Shown here: positions 9,981 to 19,617 of the stretch, one piece after another
Position numbering within the stretch: position 1 is the stretch's first letter
How the letters are laid out: each line of letters starts with the position of its first letter
NCBI GenBank assembly: GCA_003132425.1
Contig: PKXS01000050.1
Location: forward strand, 1 to 45,432
DNA: 45,432 bases
DNA from: Gammaproteobacteria bacterium
Lineage (GTDB): Bacteria > Pseudomonadota > Gammaproteobacteria > Steroidobacterales > Steroidobacteraceae
Direction of reading: 5' to 3'
Position numbers and translations under genes: made by a program
The notes under the pieces: generated by a model
The model's input: only the letters and a program-made list of their open reading frames with translations
Told to the model about the DNA's origin: nothing
Database searches by the model: none

Positions 9981-10550
9981 CTAACCTTTGCCGCGCGAGA
10001 GATACTCGCCCGTACGGGTGTCGATGCGCAGTATTTCGCCCTCGTTGATGAACAGGGGGACACGCACCATGGCGCCGGTTTCCAGCTTCGCCGGTTTTGA
10101 GCCCCCGGTGGCGGTATCGCCGCGCACGCCCGGGTCGGTTTCGACCACTTTGAGTTCCATGTGGGCGGGTGGGGTCACCTGCAGCGGCACGCCGTTCCAT
10201 AGCGTGACGACGCAAATCGTGCCGTCCTTGAGCCACTGGGCGCCGTCGCCGACCGCGGCCTTCGAGGCCGTGAGCTGCTCGAAGGTTTCGGGTGCCATGA
10301 AGTGGAAAAAATCTCCATCGCTGTACAGGTACTGCATGTCCGTATCGATCACGTCGGCGCCTTCCACGGTGTCGCCGGACTTCCAGGTACGTTCGATGGT
10401 CCGCCCGGTTTTTAAGTTGCGCACTCGGACGCGATTGAATGCCTGCCCCTTGCCCGGCTTGACCATCTCATTCTCGACAATCGCGTAAGGGTCGCCGTCG
10501 ATCAGAATCTTGAGACCGGCCTTGAATTCGTTCGTGCTGTAGTTCGCCAT
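9981..10550 (-). CDS. efp: Elongation factor P (track ORF start at 11027 is too long; true start 10550)
   Basis: [63 protein letters not shown]; Lys in the PGKGQAF loop, the EpmA target position. Confidence 0.97.
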   Translation of the reverse strand: MANYSTNEFKAGLKILIDGDPYAIVENEMVKPGKGQAFNRVRVRNLKTGRTIERTWKSGDTVEGADVIDTDMQYLYSDGDFFHFMAPETFEQLTASKAAVGDGAQWLKDGTICVVTLWNGVPLQVTPPAHMELKVVETDPGVRGDTATGGSKPAKLETGAMVRVPLFINEGEILRIDTRTGEYLSRGKG

Positions 10551-10704
10551 CGAAGGCCTCGGACGTGAAGGGCGCGTATCATAGCCGCAACTCGAGCCCC
10601 GAGCCAATTGGAGCGCCGATTCGTGGTTTCGGTTAGACACCCGTCCCAGAATCACTAAAATCAAGATGTTACACTTTGCACCCATTTTGCGAGGATTTTG
10701 ACCA

Positions 10705-12765
10705 GTGACCGAAACGGGGGCCGTTCCATTGATCGTCATGTCGAGGTCCCAAGACCACGTCGAGGCGATCAACAGCACGCTGCGCAAAGCCGGCCATCCA
10801 GTGCATTGCACTTGGTTGCCCGACGCCCGCGACTTGGGCGATGCACTGACGCAGCTCAACCCGCAAATGCTGGTCGCGTTCATCGACGAGCTCGAAGTCG
10901 ATCTGGCGTCGATCATGAGCGTCAAGGCGCAGAACGCCCCGGAGATGCCGGTGCTGGTGGTACGCGAAAAAATCGACGAAGCCGCGATCGCCGAAGCGAT
11001 GCGCCTCGGCGCGCAGGACGTTGTCACTCTGGCGAACCCCAGCCGTCTTCAATCGGTCGCTACCCGGGAGTTGCGAGCCCATCGCCTGGAACGCGCGCTG
11101 AGCACGACGCTCTCGTCGGCGCGCGAATACCGGGAACAGCTGCAGAATTTTCTCGAAGGATCGGCCGACGCCATCACGCACGTCCAGGAAGGCATCATCG
11201 TCGACGCGAATCGCGCATGGCTCGAGCTTTTCGGTTACTCCGGCGATGAAGCGCTCGCCGGCACTCCGCTGATGGATATGTTCGAGCAAGAAACTCACGC
11301 CGCACTGAAGGGGGCGCTGGTCGCTTGCCTGCAGGGAAAGTGGAGCGACCACGCGCTCAAAGTCCAGGCGCTGCTCTCGGACGGCTCCAATTTGGCGCTT
11401 GAACTGCATCTGACAAAGGCCGACTACGAAAATGAGCCGGCCATCCGCATCGCCGTTCCGGCGCGGCATAAGCATGATCGCGACCTGGAGGCGCAGCTCG
11501 CGGATGCCGTCAAGAACGATGCTTCCACGCGCTTTTTGCAGCAGCGGTATCTGATTGCGGCGGTGCGCGAACGCTGTGCCCTCGCCATGAAGGGAGGTGT
11601 GCGCCAGTTCGCCCACATCAAGCCGGACCACTTCGTCGAGGTTCAAAACGTCATCGGCGTGCTCGCCAGTGAAGAGTTCATGGCGCAGCTCGCGCAGCTG
11701 CTGCGCGCGCAACTGACGTCCGGCGACATCTGCGGCAGATTCGGCGGCAACGGCTTTTTGGTCTTGCTCGAACGCGGCACCGCGCGCGACGTAGAGACCT
11801 GGGCGGACAATGTCGTCATGCGGGTGAACGAGCATGTGTTCGCCGTCGACGACAAGACCATATCCTGCACCGTGACCGTCGGTTTGGGCCTGCTGCCTGC
11901 GGCCAACGTGGACGTTGCGGCCGCCGTGTCCGACGCAATCAGCGCAACCCGCCGCGGGCGCGAATTGGGCGGCAATCAGATGTACGCGATCGACAAAGCA
12001 GACACCGACACTCGCGTGCAAGCCTACGACAAGATATGGGTAAAGCACATCAAGAGCGCTCTGATGGAGAATCGCTTCCGGCTCGTACAGCAGCCGATCG
12101 CGAGCCTGCTCGGTGAAGACAAGGGCATGTTCGACGTGCTGGTGCGCATGCTCGATGAACAAGGAACGGAGGTTCTTCCGGCGGAGTTCATCGCGGCCGC
12201 CGAGCGCAATGACCTGATGAAGAACATCGATCGTTGGGTGATCGGCGCGTCGATGTCATTTTGCGCGAACCGCAAGTCATCCTGCATTTTCGTGCGCGTG
12301 TCGAAAGACACCATACTCGACAAGAGTTTGGTCTCGTGGCTCGAAACGCAGCTGAAATCGCTGAACATCGAAGCGAAGCGCCTGTGTATTCAAGTGACGG
12401 AGGAAATGGCGACGCAATATATCCGGCAGACCAAGGAGCTCGCCGCTGGCTTGCGCAAGCTCGGATTCCGCTTTGCGCTGGAACACTTCGGCACCGGCCG
12501 CGACCCGCTCAAATTGCTCGCCGATATCGACATGAATTTCATCAAGATCGACGGCTCCCTGATGCAGGGGCTGTCGACGAACCAGCTGCAGCAGCAGCGC
12601 GTGAAAGGATTGGTCGAGGCTGCGAAGCGCAGGGGCGCCGAGACGGTGGCGGAACGCGTTGAAGACGCCAATACCATGGCTGTGCTCTGGCAGCTCGGCA
12701 TCGAATTCATCCAAGGCTACTTCGTGAATGCGCCGGAGGATGTGACCATGTCGGGCGAACGCTAG
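10705..12765 (+). CDS. FimX-like protein: receiver-like N-terminus, PAS, degenerate GGDEF and degenerate EAL domains
   Basis: 686 aa from GTG with upstream gcgagga; PAS-like [43 protein letters not shown] position reads GGNGF; EAL position reads FDVLVRM; DDFGTG position reads [18 protein letters not shown] retained. Confidence 0.85.
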   Translation: MTETGAVPLIVMSRSQDHVEAINSTLRKAGHPVHCTWLPDARDLGDALTQLNPQMLVAFIDELEVDLASIMSVKAQNAPEMPVLVVREKIDEAAIAEAMRLGAQDVVTLANPSRLQSVATRELRAHRLERALSTTLSSAREYREQLQNFLEGSADAITHVQEGIIVDANRAWLELFGYSGDEALAGTPLMDMFEQETHAALKGALVACLQGKWSDHALKVQALLSDGSNLALELHLTKADYENEPAIRIAVPARHKHDRDLEAQLADAVKNDASTRFLQQRYLIAAVRERCALAMKGGVRQFAHIKPDHFVEVQNVIGVLASEEFMAQLAQLLRAQLTSGDICGRFGGNGFLVLLERGTARDVETWADNVVMRVNEHVFAVDDKTISCTVTVGLGLLPAANVDVAAAVSDAISATRRGRELGGNQMYAIDKADTDTRVQAYDKIWVKHIKSALMENRFRLVQQPIASLLGEDKGMFDVLVRMLDEQGTEVLPAEFIAAAERNDLMKNIDRWVIGASMSFCANRKSSCIFVRVSKDTILDKSLVSWLETQLKSLNIEAKRLCIQVTEEMATQYIRQTKELAAGLRKLGFRFALEHFGTGRDPLKLLADIDMNFIKIDGSLMQGLSTNQLQQQRVKGLVEAAKRRGAETVAERVEDANTMAVLWQLGIEFIQGYFVNAPEDVTMSGER

Positions 12766-12789
12766 GCGCAGCCGACCGCCGCGCATAGC

Positions 12790-15042
12790 TTACTCAGGCG
12801 ATGCCTCCAGCCGATCGATCTGCTTGTAAGCGCGGGAAAATCTCTGCCGGCGCTGGCCCTTTTTGTCTTGGAACTGTCTGAGCTCCTCGTATTTCAACTT
12901 CATCGGTGCGCTGTTGCCGCTATAGACGGTCAGCAGCTCTCCCGGGGCCACGACGGCCATCGCCACCAAGTACTCGTCGCGGTCCGCGGATTTCTTGCCG
13001 GGAATTCCATAGAGGTTTTGGCCCTTGCCCGCGCTCATCTCCTCGATTTGCGCCGTCGGTAATGCCAGCACTTCGCCGTCGTTGTTGACGAACACTGCCA
13101 TCGCCTCCGGGTTGGCGATCGGTTGTGCCGGCAATACCCGCGCGTTCTCGGGAACCTTCAGCACCGACTTGCCCTTTTTGTTGCGGGCATACAGCTCGCG
13201 CAATTTCACCGCGAAGCCGTAGCCGGCATCGCTCGCCAGCAGCCACGTATCGTCGGGTTCGCCGATCAATACCGCGGCAAAGGTGGCGCCGTCAGGGGGA
13301 TCGACGGTGCCGGACAAAGGTTCGCCATAGCCGCGCGCCGCGGGGAGTTGATGGGCATCCAGGCTGTACGCCCGCCCCGTCGAATCGATGAATACGGCTT
13401 GCTGCAAATTGCGGCCCTTGGCCGCGGCCTGAAACTCGTCGCCCGATTTGTAGCTCAAGGCTCGCGCGTCGATGTCATGCCCCTTGGCGGCTCGCACCCA
13501 TCCCAAGCGCGACAGCACGACGGTGGCAGGCTCGCTGGTCAAGAGCTCGGCCTCCGATATGGCTTGCGCGGCCTCGCGCTCCACCAAGCGAGTACGCCGC
13601 TCATCGCCGTACTCTTCCGCATCGCTCAGCAATTCATCGCGCACCAGCTTGGTGAGTCTTGCCTTGCTTTTCAGTATTCGGTTGATGTCGTCGCGCTCGT
13701 CGCTCAGTTCCTTCTGCTCCGCCTTGATTTGCATCTCTTCGAGGCGCGCCAGGTGACGCAACTTGGTCTCGAGGATGGCCTCGGCTTGCTCATCGGAAAG
13801 CGTAAAGCGCTTGATCAGCACGGGCTTCGGCTGCTCCTCGGTGCGCACGATTCGGATCACTTCGTCCAGATTCAAGTACGCGATAGCCAAGCCGTCGAGG
13901 ATGTGCAGCCGCGCACTGACCCTGCTCAAGCGGTAACTCAGCCGGCGGCTCACCGTGGATTTGCGAAACTGCAGCCACTCCAACAGCAGTTCTTTGAGTC
14001 CCATGACCCGCGGCCGCCCATCCAAACCGATGACGTTGAGATTCACCCGGTAATTGCGCTCAAGATCGGTAGTCGCGAACAAATGCGCCATTAGCGCCTG
14101 GGTGTCGATTCGGTTGGATTTCGGCACGATCACCAGCCGGGTGGGCTTCTCGTGGTCCGATTCGTCGCGTAAGTCTTCGACCATCGGCAGCTTTTTCTGC
14201 CGCATCTGATTCGCGATTTGCTCGAGCACTTTGCTGCCGGACACCTGAAACGGCAGCGCTTCGATCACTATCTCGCCGTCTTCGATTTCGTAGGTGGCGC
14301 GCGCCTTGAAGCTGCCGGCGCCGGTCTCGTACATCTGCACCAATTCGTCGCGTGGCGACACTATCTCGGCGCCGGTTGGCAAGTCCGGACCTTTGATATG
14401 CGCCATGATCTTGCGCGTACTCAAATCCGGGTCGTCCAGCAAAGCCACACAAGCCTTGACCGCTTCGCGCAAATTGTGCGGCGGAATGTCGGTGGCCATG
14501 CCGACCGCGATCCCTGAGCCGCCGTTGAGCAGCAGATTCGGCACTCGCGCGGGCAGCATCGTCGGCTCCTCCAACGAGCCGTCGAAATTCGCAGCCCAAT
14601 CCACCGTGCTGGATCCGAGCTCCTGCAACAGCAGCGCTGCATAGCGCGTCAATCGCGATTCGGTGTAACGCATCGCGGCAAAGGACTTCGGATCGTCCGT
14701 CGAACCCCAGTTTCCCTGGCCGTCGACGATCGGGTAGCGGTAGGCAAAGTCCTGCGCCATGTGGACCATGGCCTCGTAACACGCCGAATCGCCGTGGGGA
14801 TGAAATTTGCCGATGACATCGCCCACGGTCCGCGCCGATTTCTTGTGCTTGGCGCCGGCCGCCAAGCCGAGTTCGCTCATGGCGTAGACTATTCGCCGCT
14901 GCACGGGCTTGAGCCCGTCCCCGATGTGCGGCAGCGCCCGGTCAAGGATCACGTACATGGAGTAGTCCAGGTAGGCGCGCTCCGCGAACGACTTGAGCGG
15001 CTCCCTCTCGATCCCTTCGAAATTGAGTTCTTGATCTTTCAT
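12790..15042 (-). CDS. parC: DNA topoisomerase IV subunit A
   Basis: 750 aa: [78 protein letters not shown]. Confidence 0.97.
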   Translation of the reverse strand: MKDQELNFEGIEREPLKSFAERAYLDYSMYVILDRALPHIGDGLKPVQRRIVYAMSELGLAAGAKHKKSARTVGDVIGKFHPHGDSACYEAMVHMAQDFAYRYPIVDGQGNWGSTDDPKSFAAMRYTESRLTRYAALLLQELGSSTVDWAANFDGSLEEPTMLPARVPNLLLNGGSGIAVGMATDIPPHNLREAVKACVALLDDPDLSTRKIMAHIKGPDLPTGAEIVSPRDELVQMYETGAGSFKARATYEIEDGEIVIEALPFQVSGSKVLEQIANQMRQKKLPMVEDLRDESDHEKPTRLVIVPKSNRIDTQALMAHLFATTDLERNYRVNLNVIGLDGRPRVMGLKELLLEWLQFRKSTVSRRLSYRLSRVSARLHILDGLAIAYLNLDEVIRIVRTEEQPKPVLIKRFTLSDEQAEAILETKLRHLARLEEMQIKAEQKELSDERDDINRILKSKARLTKLVRDELLSDAEEYGDERRTRLVEREAAQAISEAELLTSEPATVVLSRLGWVRAAKGHDIDARALSYKSGDEFQAAAKGRNLQQAVFIDSTGRAYSLDAHQLPAARGYGEPLSGTVDPPDGATFAAVLIGEPDDTWLLASDAGYGFAVKLRELYARNKKGKSVLKVPENARVLPAQPIANPEAMAVFVNNDGEVLALPTAQIEEMSAGKGQNLYGIPGKKSADRDEYLVAMAVVAPGELLTVYSGNSAPMKLKYEELRQFQDKKGQRRQRFSRAYKQIDRLEASPE

Positions 15043-15060
15043 GACGTTCGCGACCCGGAT

Positions 15061-16947
15061 TTAGACGCGGGCCAAGTTGCCCTTGCTCTCGAGCCACTCG
15101 CGCCGATCGCTCGCGCGCTTCTTGGCGAGCAGCATGTCCAGCATGGAGTCCGGGCTGTCCTTCGCGTCGATGGTCATCTGCACCAGCCGCCGCGTCTGCG
15201 GAGCCATGGTGGTTTCGCGCAACTGCGAGGGGCTCATTTCGCCGAGCCCCTTGAAGCGCGTCACGATGGGCTTGGATCGCGGATTCTCGGCGGCGATGCG
15301 AGCCAGGGCCTTTTCACGCTCCGCCTCGTCCAGCGCGTACACCACCTGCTTGCCGGCATCGATCCTGAACAAGGGCGGCATGCAGACGTACACGTGTCCG
15401 GCGAGCACCAGCGGCCGATAGTGGCGCAGAAAAAGCGCGCACAGCAACGTAGCGATATGCTGCCCGTCGCTATCGGCATCCGCGAGTATGCAGATCTTGT
15501 GATATCGCAAGCTCGATAGATCGGCCGCCGCCGGGTCTACGCCGATGGCGATGCTGATATCGTGCACTTCTTGAGATTGCAGTACTTCGCCGGCGTCCGC
15601 TTCCCAGGTGTTCAATATCTTGCCGCGCAGCGGCATGATGGCCTGCGTCGTGCGGTCGCGCGCCTGCTTGGCGGAACCGCCGGCGGAATCGCCCTCAACG
15701 AGGAATAATTCGCCGCGCGCCGGATCTTGAGTGACGCAATCGGCGAGCTTGCCCGGTAGTGCGGGACCGGCGATGACGCGCTTGCGGGCGACCTGCTGGC
15801 TGTCTTTGAACCGCTGCTGCGCGTTGGCTACGCCCAGCATGGCTATTTTCTCGCCCTGATCCGGATGTTGATTGAGCCACAGCGCAAGCGCATCCTTGAT
15901 GACGCCCTGCACGATGCCCGCCGACTCGCGCGAGGAGAGTCTCTCCTTGGTCTGGCCGGCGAACTGCGGCTCGCGCATCTTCATGGACAGCACGAAACTC
16001 ACCCCGTCCCAAACGTCTTCGGGCACCAGCTTCAGCCCCCGGGGCACGAGATTGCGAAATTCGCAGAACTCGCGCACGGCATCGGCGGCACCGGCGCGCA
16101 GCCCGTTGACATGCGTGCCGCCTTCCACGGTCGGAATCAGATTGACATAGCTCTCGGTGACGCCGCGCTCGGACTCCAGCACCCAGGCGAACGCCCAATC
16201 GAGAGTGCCGCCGTCGATGTCGCGCTTACCGTAAAAGGTTTCGGCCGGCAGCCATTCGCCCTTGCCGAGTTCCTCCGCCAGATATTCATGCAAGCCGCCG
16301 GTGTAAAACCATTCATCGTGTTCGCCGGTGAATTCGTTGTCGAGCGTTAACCGCAGCTGGGGACACAGGACCGCCTTGGCCCGGAGCACCTGCTTCAGTT
16401 TCGGGATTGCGAACTTGTCCGTGTCGAAATATTGCGGGTCGGGCCAAAAGCGCAGTGTCGTGCCGGTCTTCGACTTCGCTACCTCGCCGACGACTTCGAG
16501 CTTCGACACCCGCCGGCCGCTCGCGAAGCTTAGGTTGTATTCCTTGCCGCCGCGGCGCACCCAGCACTCCAGATGCTTGGATAACGCATTGACGACGGAT
16601 ACGCCGACGCCGTGCAGCCCGCCCGAGTGCTGATAGGTCTTATCGTTGAATTTTCCGCCCGCATGCAGGCGCGACAAGATCAATTCAACGCCGCTGATCT
16701 TCTCCTTTGGATGGATGTCGACGGGCATGCCGCGCCCGTCGTCCTCGACTTGCAGGGATCCATCCTTGAACACGGTGACCTGAATGTTCTCGCAATGACC
16801 GGCGAGCGCTTCGTCGACGCTGTTGTCGACGACTTCGTGCGCCAGATAATTCGGCCGCGTGGTGTCGGTATACATGCCGGGCCGGCGGCGAACCGGGTCC
16901 AAGCCGCTCAATACCTCGATGTCGGATGCCGTGTAGGACGATGCCAT
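15061..16947 (-). CDS. parE: DNA topoisomerase IV subunit B
   Basis: 628 aa: EVLSGLDPVRRRPGMYTDTTRPNYLAHEVVDNSVDEALAGH, LFLVEGDSAGGSAKQARDR, RYHKICILADADSDGQHI, RFKGLGEMSPSQL. Confidence 0.97.
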   Translation of the reverse strand: MASSYTASDIEVLSGLDPVRRRPGMYTDTTRPNYLAHEVVDNSVDEALAGHCENIQVTVFKDGSLQVEDDGRGMPVDIHPKEKISGVELILSRLHAGGKFNDKTYQHSGGLHGVGVSVVNALSKHLECWVRRGGKEYNLSFASGRRVSKLEVVGEVAKSKTGTTLRFWPDPQYFDTDKFAIPKLKQVLRAKAVLCPQLRLTLDNEFTGEHDEWFYTGGLHEYLAEELGKGEWLPAETFYGKRDIDGGTLDWAFAWVLESERGVTESYVNLIPTVEGGTHVNGLRAGAADAVREFCEFRNLVPRGLKLVPEDVWDGVSFVLSMKMREPQFAGQTKERLSSRESAGIVQGVIKDALALWLNQHPDQGEKIAMLGVANAQQRFKDSQQVARKRVIAGPALPGKLADCVTQDPARGELFLVEGDSAGGSAKQARDRTTQAIMPLRGKILNTWEADAGEVLQSQEVHDISIAIGVDPAAADLSSLRYHKICILADADSDGQHIATLLCALFLRHYRPLVLAGHVYVCMPPLFRIDAGKQVVYALDEAEREKALARIAAENPRSKPIVTRFKGLGEMSPSQLRETTMAPQTRRLVQMTIDAKDSPDSMLDMLLAKKRASDRREWLESKGNLARV

Positions 16948-17041
16948 CGATTACCTCTTTAGAAGGCGCCGGAGTCTAGCATGCGAATCCGCGGCCAATC
17001 AGCTGGCGGCGATCGGGGTATTCGGCTATCTTCCTGCAATC

Positions 17042-17308
17042 ATGGGAATCGCAAACTCTCAAAATCTGGTTCGCACCGTTCCGCAGCTGCCCCGCCCTTT
17101 CGGCATCCGAGTGCGCTTGCGGCCCGGAGACCCGTTCGCGAAGCTGCTCGGCGCCGATTGGCAAAAAACGCATTGGTACTTTACCGCCGCGGAGCGCGAC
17201 GGTGTACTGGAGGACATGTCGCGAAAGCACGAATATTCGCGCATCGGCGATCGGCCGGCATTGGTGTTCGAGAAGGTGGAAAAGCTCGCCGAGAGTCGCG
17301 GGCTCTAG
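17042..17308 (+). CDS. Small conserved-looking hypothetical protein (88 aa)
   Basis: ORF in the gap between parE and the patatin gene, not overlapping another CDS; MGIANSQNLVRTVPQLPRPFGIRVRLRPGDPFAKLLGADWQKTHWYFTAAERDGVLEDMSRKHEYSRIGDRPALVFEKVEKL has globular-protein composition. Confidence 0.6.
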   Translation: MGIANSQNLVRTVPQLPRPFGIRVRLRPGDPFAKLLGADWQKTHWYFTAAERDGVLEDMSRKHEYSRIGDRPALVFEKVEKLAESRGL

Positions 17309-17347
17309 ACTAAGACTGCGGCGTTGCGCCGCTTGCCCGCTCTGCGC

Positions 17348-19603
17348 TCAAAACGTGCGGCCCAGGAATAAGAAGAAGGCGCTGTTTCCCGAACTATCGT
17401 AGCCCGTCCCCAGGTACAGCGGCCCGAGGAACGTGTCGAACCCTAGGAACACCGACGCATCCTTGCGGGCGGAGCCGGAACTGATAGCGCTGCGGTGGTC
17501 CCAGGTATTGCCCGCCTCGAAGGACATGCCGATATAGGCGGGAAATTCCAGAAAGCCCTCGCCCCCTCGGCCGATCTTGCGAAAGTAGATGGCGCGCGCG
17601 ATCGCGTAGTTAGGACCGGTCAGAGACTGCGGCGCGAGACCCGATAAGTTGAAAAATCCGCCCAGTGAATAAAAATCTTGCAGGTCGGTCGGCTTGATAT
17701 TCCCGTCGAGCGTCGCGCCCGCCGAAGTCCACAGCAAGATCGTGTTGCGCCCGATCGAACGCGCCATCAACCAATCCGCTTGAACCTTGTCCGAGGCGAA
17801 GTCGGAGCCGAGATTGACTCGATCCGCATCATACTGCAGGGAAAATGTTTGTCCGTCGCGGGGAAAGTCCACATTGTCCAGCCGGTCGTAACTGAATTTA
17901 AAGAAGTACTCCCCATTGTTATACAATTGGTCGACGAGACTTGAGTCGCCGTAGCGCACGTGCGTTTCACCGTTCAACCGGTGCACGCCCATGCGAATTT
18001 CCCCCCAATTGCCGAGTTCGCGGCCGAAGTCCAAGTCCCCTTCCGCCTCGCGGGCGCGAAAATCCGCGACCTCGACGTCGTTGGTGTACACCGGCAGATC
18101 GCGGGCTTCGACGCGTACGCTCGGCGCCACGAACCATGTGCGCGTTGCACTGAGCGGTTGATAGAATTCACTGACGACCTTTGGGTCAAAGCCGATCTGC
18201 ACGTCCGTCAGCCATTCCGCGCCCAGCGTGTCGATCTCGGTCACCAGGAAGCGCGCCGCGGCATTGTAGCGGCCGTTACCTTGGAAATCATCTTGCAAGC
18301 TCAATCCGAAGCGAAGGTAATTGGGCCCCCAAGATTTGCGGCGCGCCTTTATTTCGATTCCGGTGTCCTTATTGTCTCCTTCGCCCTCCTCCACGAGGTT
18401 GTAATCCAGGGTTTCGAAATCACCGAGCCCGTACAGATCGGTAATGCGGGCGGCCAGTTGATCGAGATCCAAGGGTTTCCCCAACAGCGGTTGCATCTCC
18501 GCAAGGATGGTCTTCTCGTAGCGCTTGGATTGCTCGTCGACTCGCACAAATCTAATGATCGGCGATCCCGGCACGCCCGCCGCGCGCCGCGCCGAGTACG
18601 TGCGATAGGCCGCGTCGCCGACGCCCAAGGGTGCCAGCCTCGCCGTTAGGTTTCGCGCCGCGTCCTCGCCGCCGGCGATCGTTTTGTCGGCCACCGTGAA
18701 GTCCGTCGACGGGGTGTCCCCCAGTGCCGGCACGATCAGAACGTCCTGCGCACTTAAGCTCGCCTTCTGGCGCTCGGCGTCCTTGCGCACCAATATCGCC
18801 AGCATCTGATTGGAGATTGCCAGCGCGGAGTCGAGCTGCGATCGCGCCTGCAAGGGATAGCTGACATCGGACACGATAAGAATGTCCGCCTTCATGGAGC
18901 GCGCCACATTGATGGGCAGGTTCTCCGCCAGCCCGCCGTCCACCAGCAATCGGCCCTCATAGTCGACCGGCGCGAACACGCCGGGGGCCGACATGCTGGC
19001 GCGCATGGCAACCGCCAAGTCGCCCTTGTCCAACAACACCGCGCTGCCGGTGACCAAGTCCGTCGCCACAGCCCGAAATGCGGTGGGCAACAGGTCGAAA
19101 TTCGTGTCGGTGCCGAATCGCACCGTCAATTGGCGCAGCGTCTCTTGCAATTTCTCGCCCTGGATGAACCCCTTGGGCAAGAGGATTTGCCCGTGCTTCA
19201 AGCCCAAAGGCAATCGCACGAGAAAATTGCGATCGTCCTGCTTGCGCCGAAATGCCAAGTCCCGGCGCGGCGGCGCATCGCGGAAGGCCTCCTGCCAATC
19301 AACCGAGCGCATGGTCGCGTCGATCTGTTCCGCCGTCATCCCGCTCGCATACAGACCGCCCACCACGGCGCCCATGCTCGTGCCGGCAATGCAATCGATG
19401 GGAATCTTTAGATCTTCAAGAACTTTGAGCACGCCGATGTGCGCCATGCCGCGCGCGCCCCCGCCCGACAGCACCAGGCAGATGCGGGGACGGGAAGCGC
19501 TGTGAGCCGGCGCCTCGTCGGCCGCCAGAGCGCCCCCCGAGCCGCACATACAACTTGCAATCAGCATCGCGGCCAATCTAAGTCGTGAAGCAGGAGTCCC
19601 CAT
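17348..19603 (-). CDS. Patatin-like phospholipase with C-terminal outer-membrane beta-barrel (PlpD/type Vd autotransporter-like)
   Basis: 751 aa: signal peptide, SGGGARGMAHIGVLKVLEDL oxyanion loop, GTSMGAVVGGLYASG nucleophile elbow, LVDGGLAENLPINVAR; POTRA-like segment, then aromatic-rich barrel ending YLGTGYDSSGNSAFFLFLGRTF. Confidence 0.9.
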   Translation of the reverse strand: MGTPASRLRLAAMLIASCMCGSGGALAADEAPAHSASRPRICLVLSGGGARGMAHIGVLKVLEDLKIPIDCIAGTSMGAVVGGLYASGMTAEQIDATMRSVDWQEAFRDAPPRRDLAFRRKQDDRNFLVRLPLGLKHGQILLPKGFIQGEKLQETLRQLTVRFGTDTNFDLLPTAFRAVATDLVTGSAVLLDKGDLAVAMRASMSAPGVFAPVDYEGRLLVDGGLAENLPINVARSMKADILIVSDVSYPLQARSQLDSALAISNQMLAILVRKDAERQKASLSAQDVLIVPALGDTPSTDFTVADKTIAGGEDAARNLTARLAPLGVGDAAYRTYSARRAAGVPGSPIIRFVRVDEQSKRYEKTILAEMQPLLGKPLDLDQLAARITDLYGLGDFETLDYNLVEEGEGDNKDTGIEIKARRKSWGPNYLRFGLSLQDDFQGNGRYNAAARFLVTEIDTLGAEWLTDVQIGFDPKVVSEFYQPLSATRTWFVAPSVRVEARDLPVYTNDVEVADFRAREAEGDLDFGRELGNWGEIRMGVHRLNGETHVRYGDSSLVDQLYNNGEYFFKFSYDRLDNVDFPRDGQTFSLQYDADRVNLGSDFASDKVQADWLMARSIGRNTILLWTSAGATLDGNIKPTDLQDFYSLGGFFNLSGLAPQSLTGPNYAIARAIYFRKIGRGGEGFLEFPAYIGMSFEAGNTWDHRSAISSGSARKDASVFLGFDTFLGPLYLGTGYDSSGNSAFFLFLGRTF

Positions 19604-19617
19604 GATGGGGAGATAGT

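Noticed and set aside
9981-11027. 348-aa version of EF-P
   Set aside because: N-terminal extension is antisense to the FimX-like gene; the canonical EF-P start is at 10550.
10669-12162. 497-aa minus-strand ORF opposite the FimX-like gene
   Set aside because: Antisense shadow ORF; the plus-strand protein has recognisable domains and an SD-supported start.
13123-14094. 323-aa plus-strand ORF opposite parC
   Set aside because: Antisense shadow ORF over topoisomerase IV subunit A.
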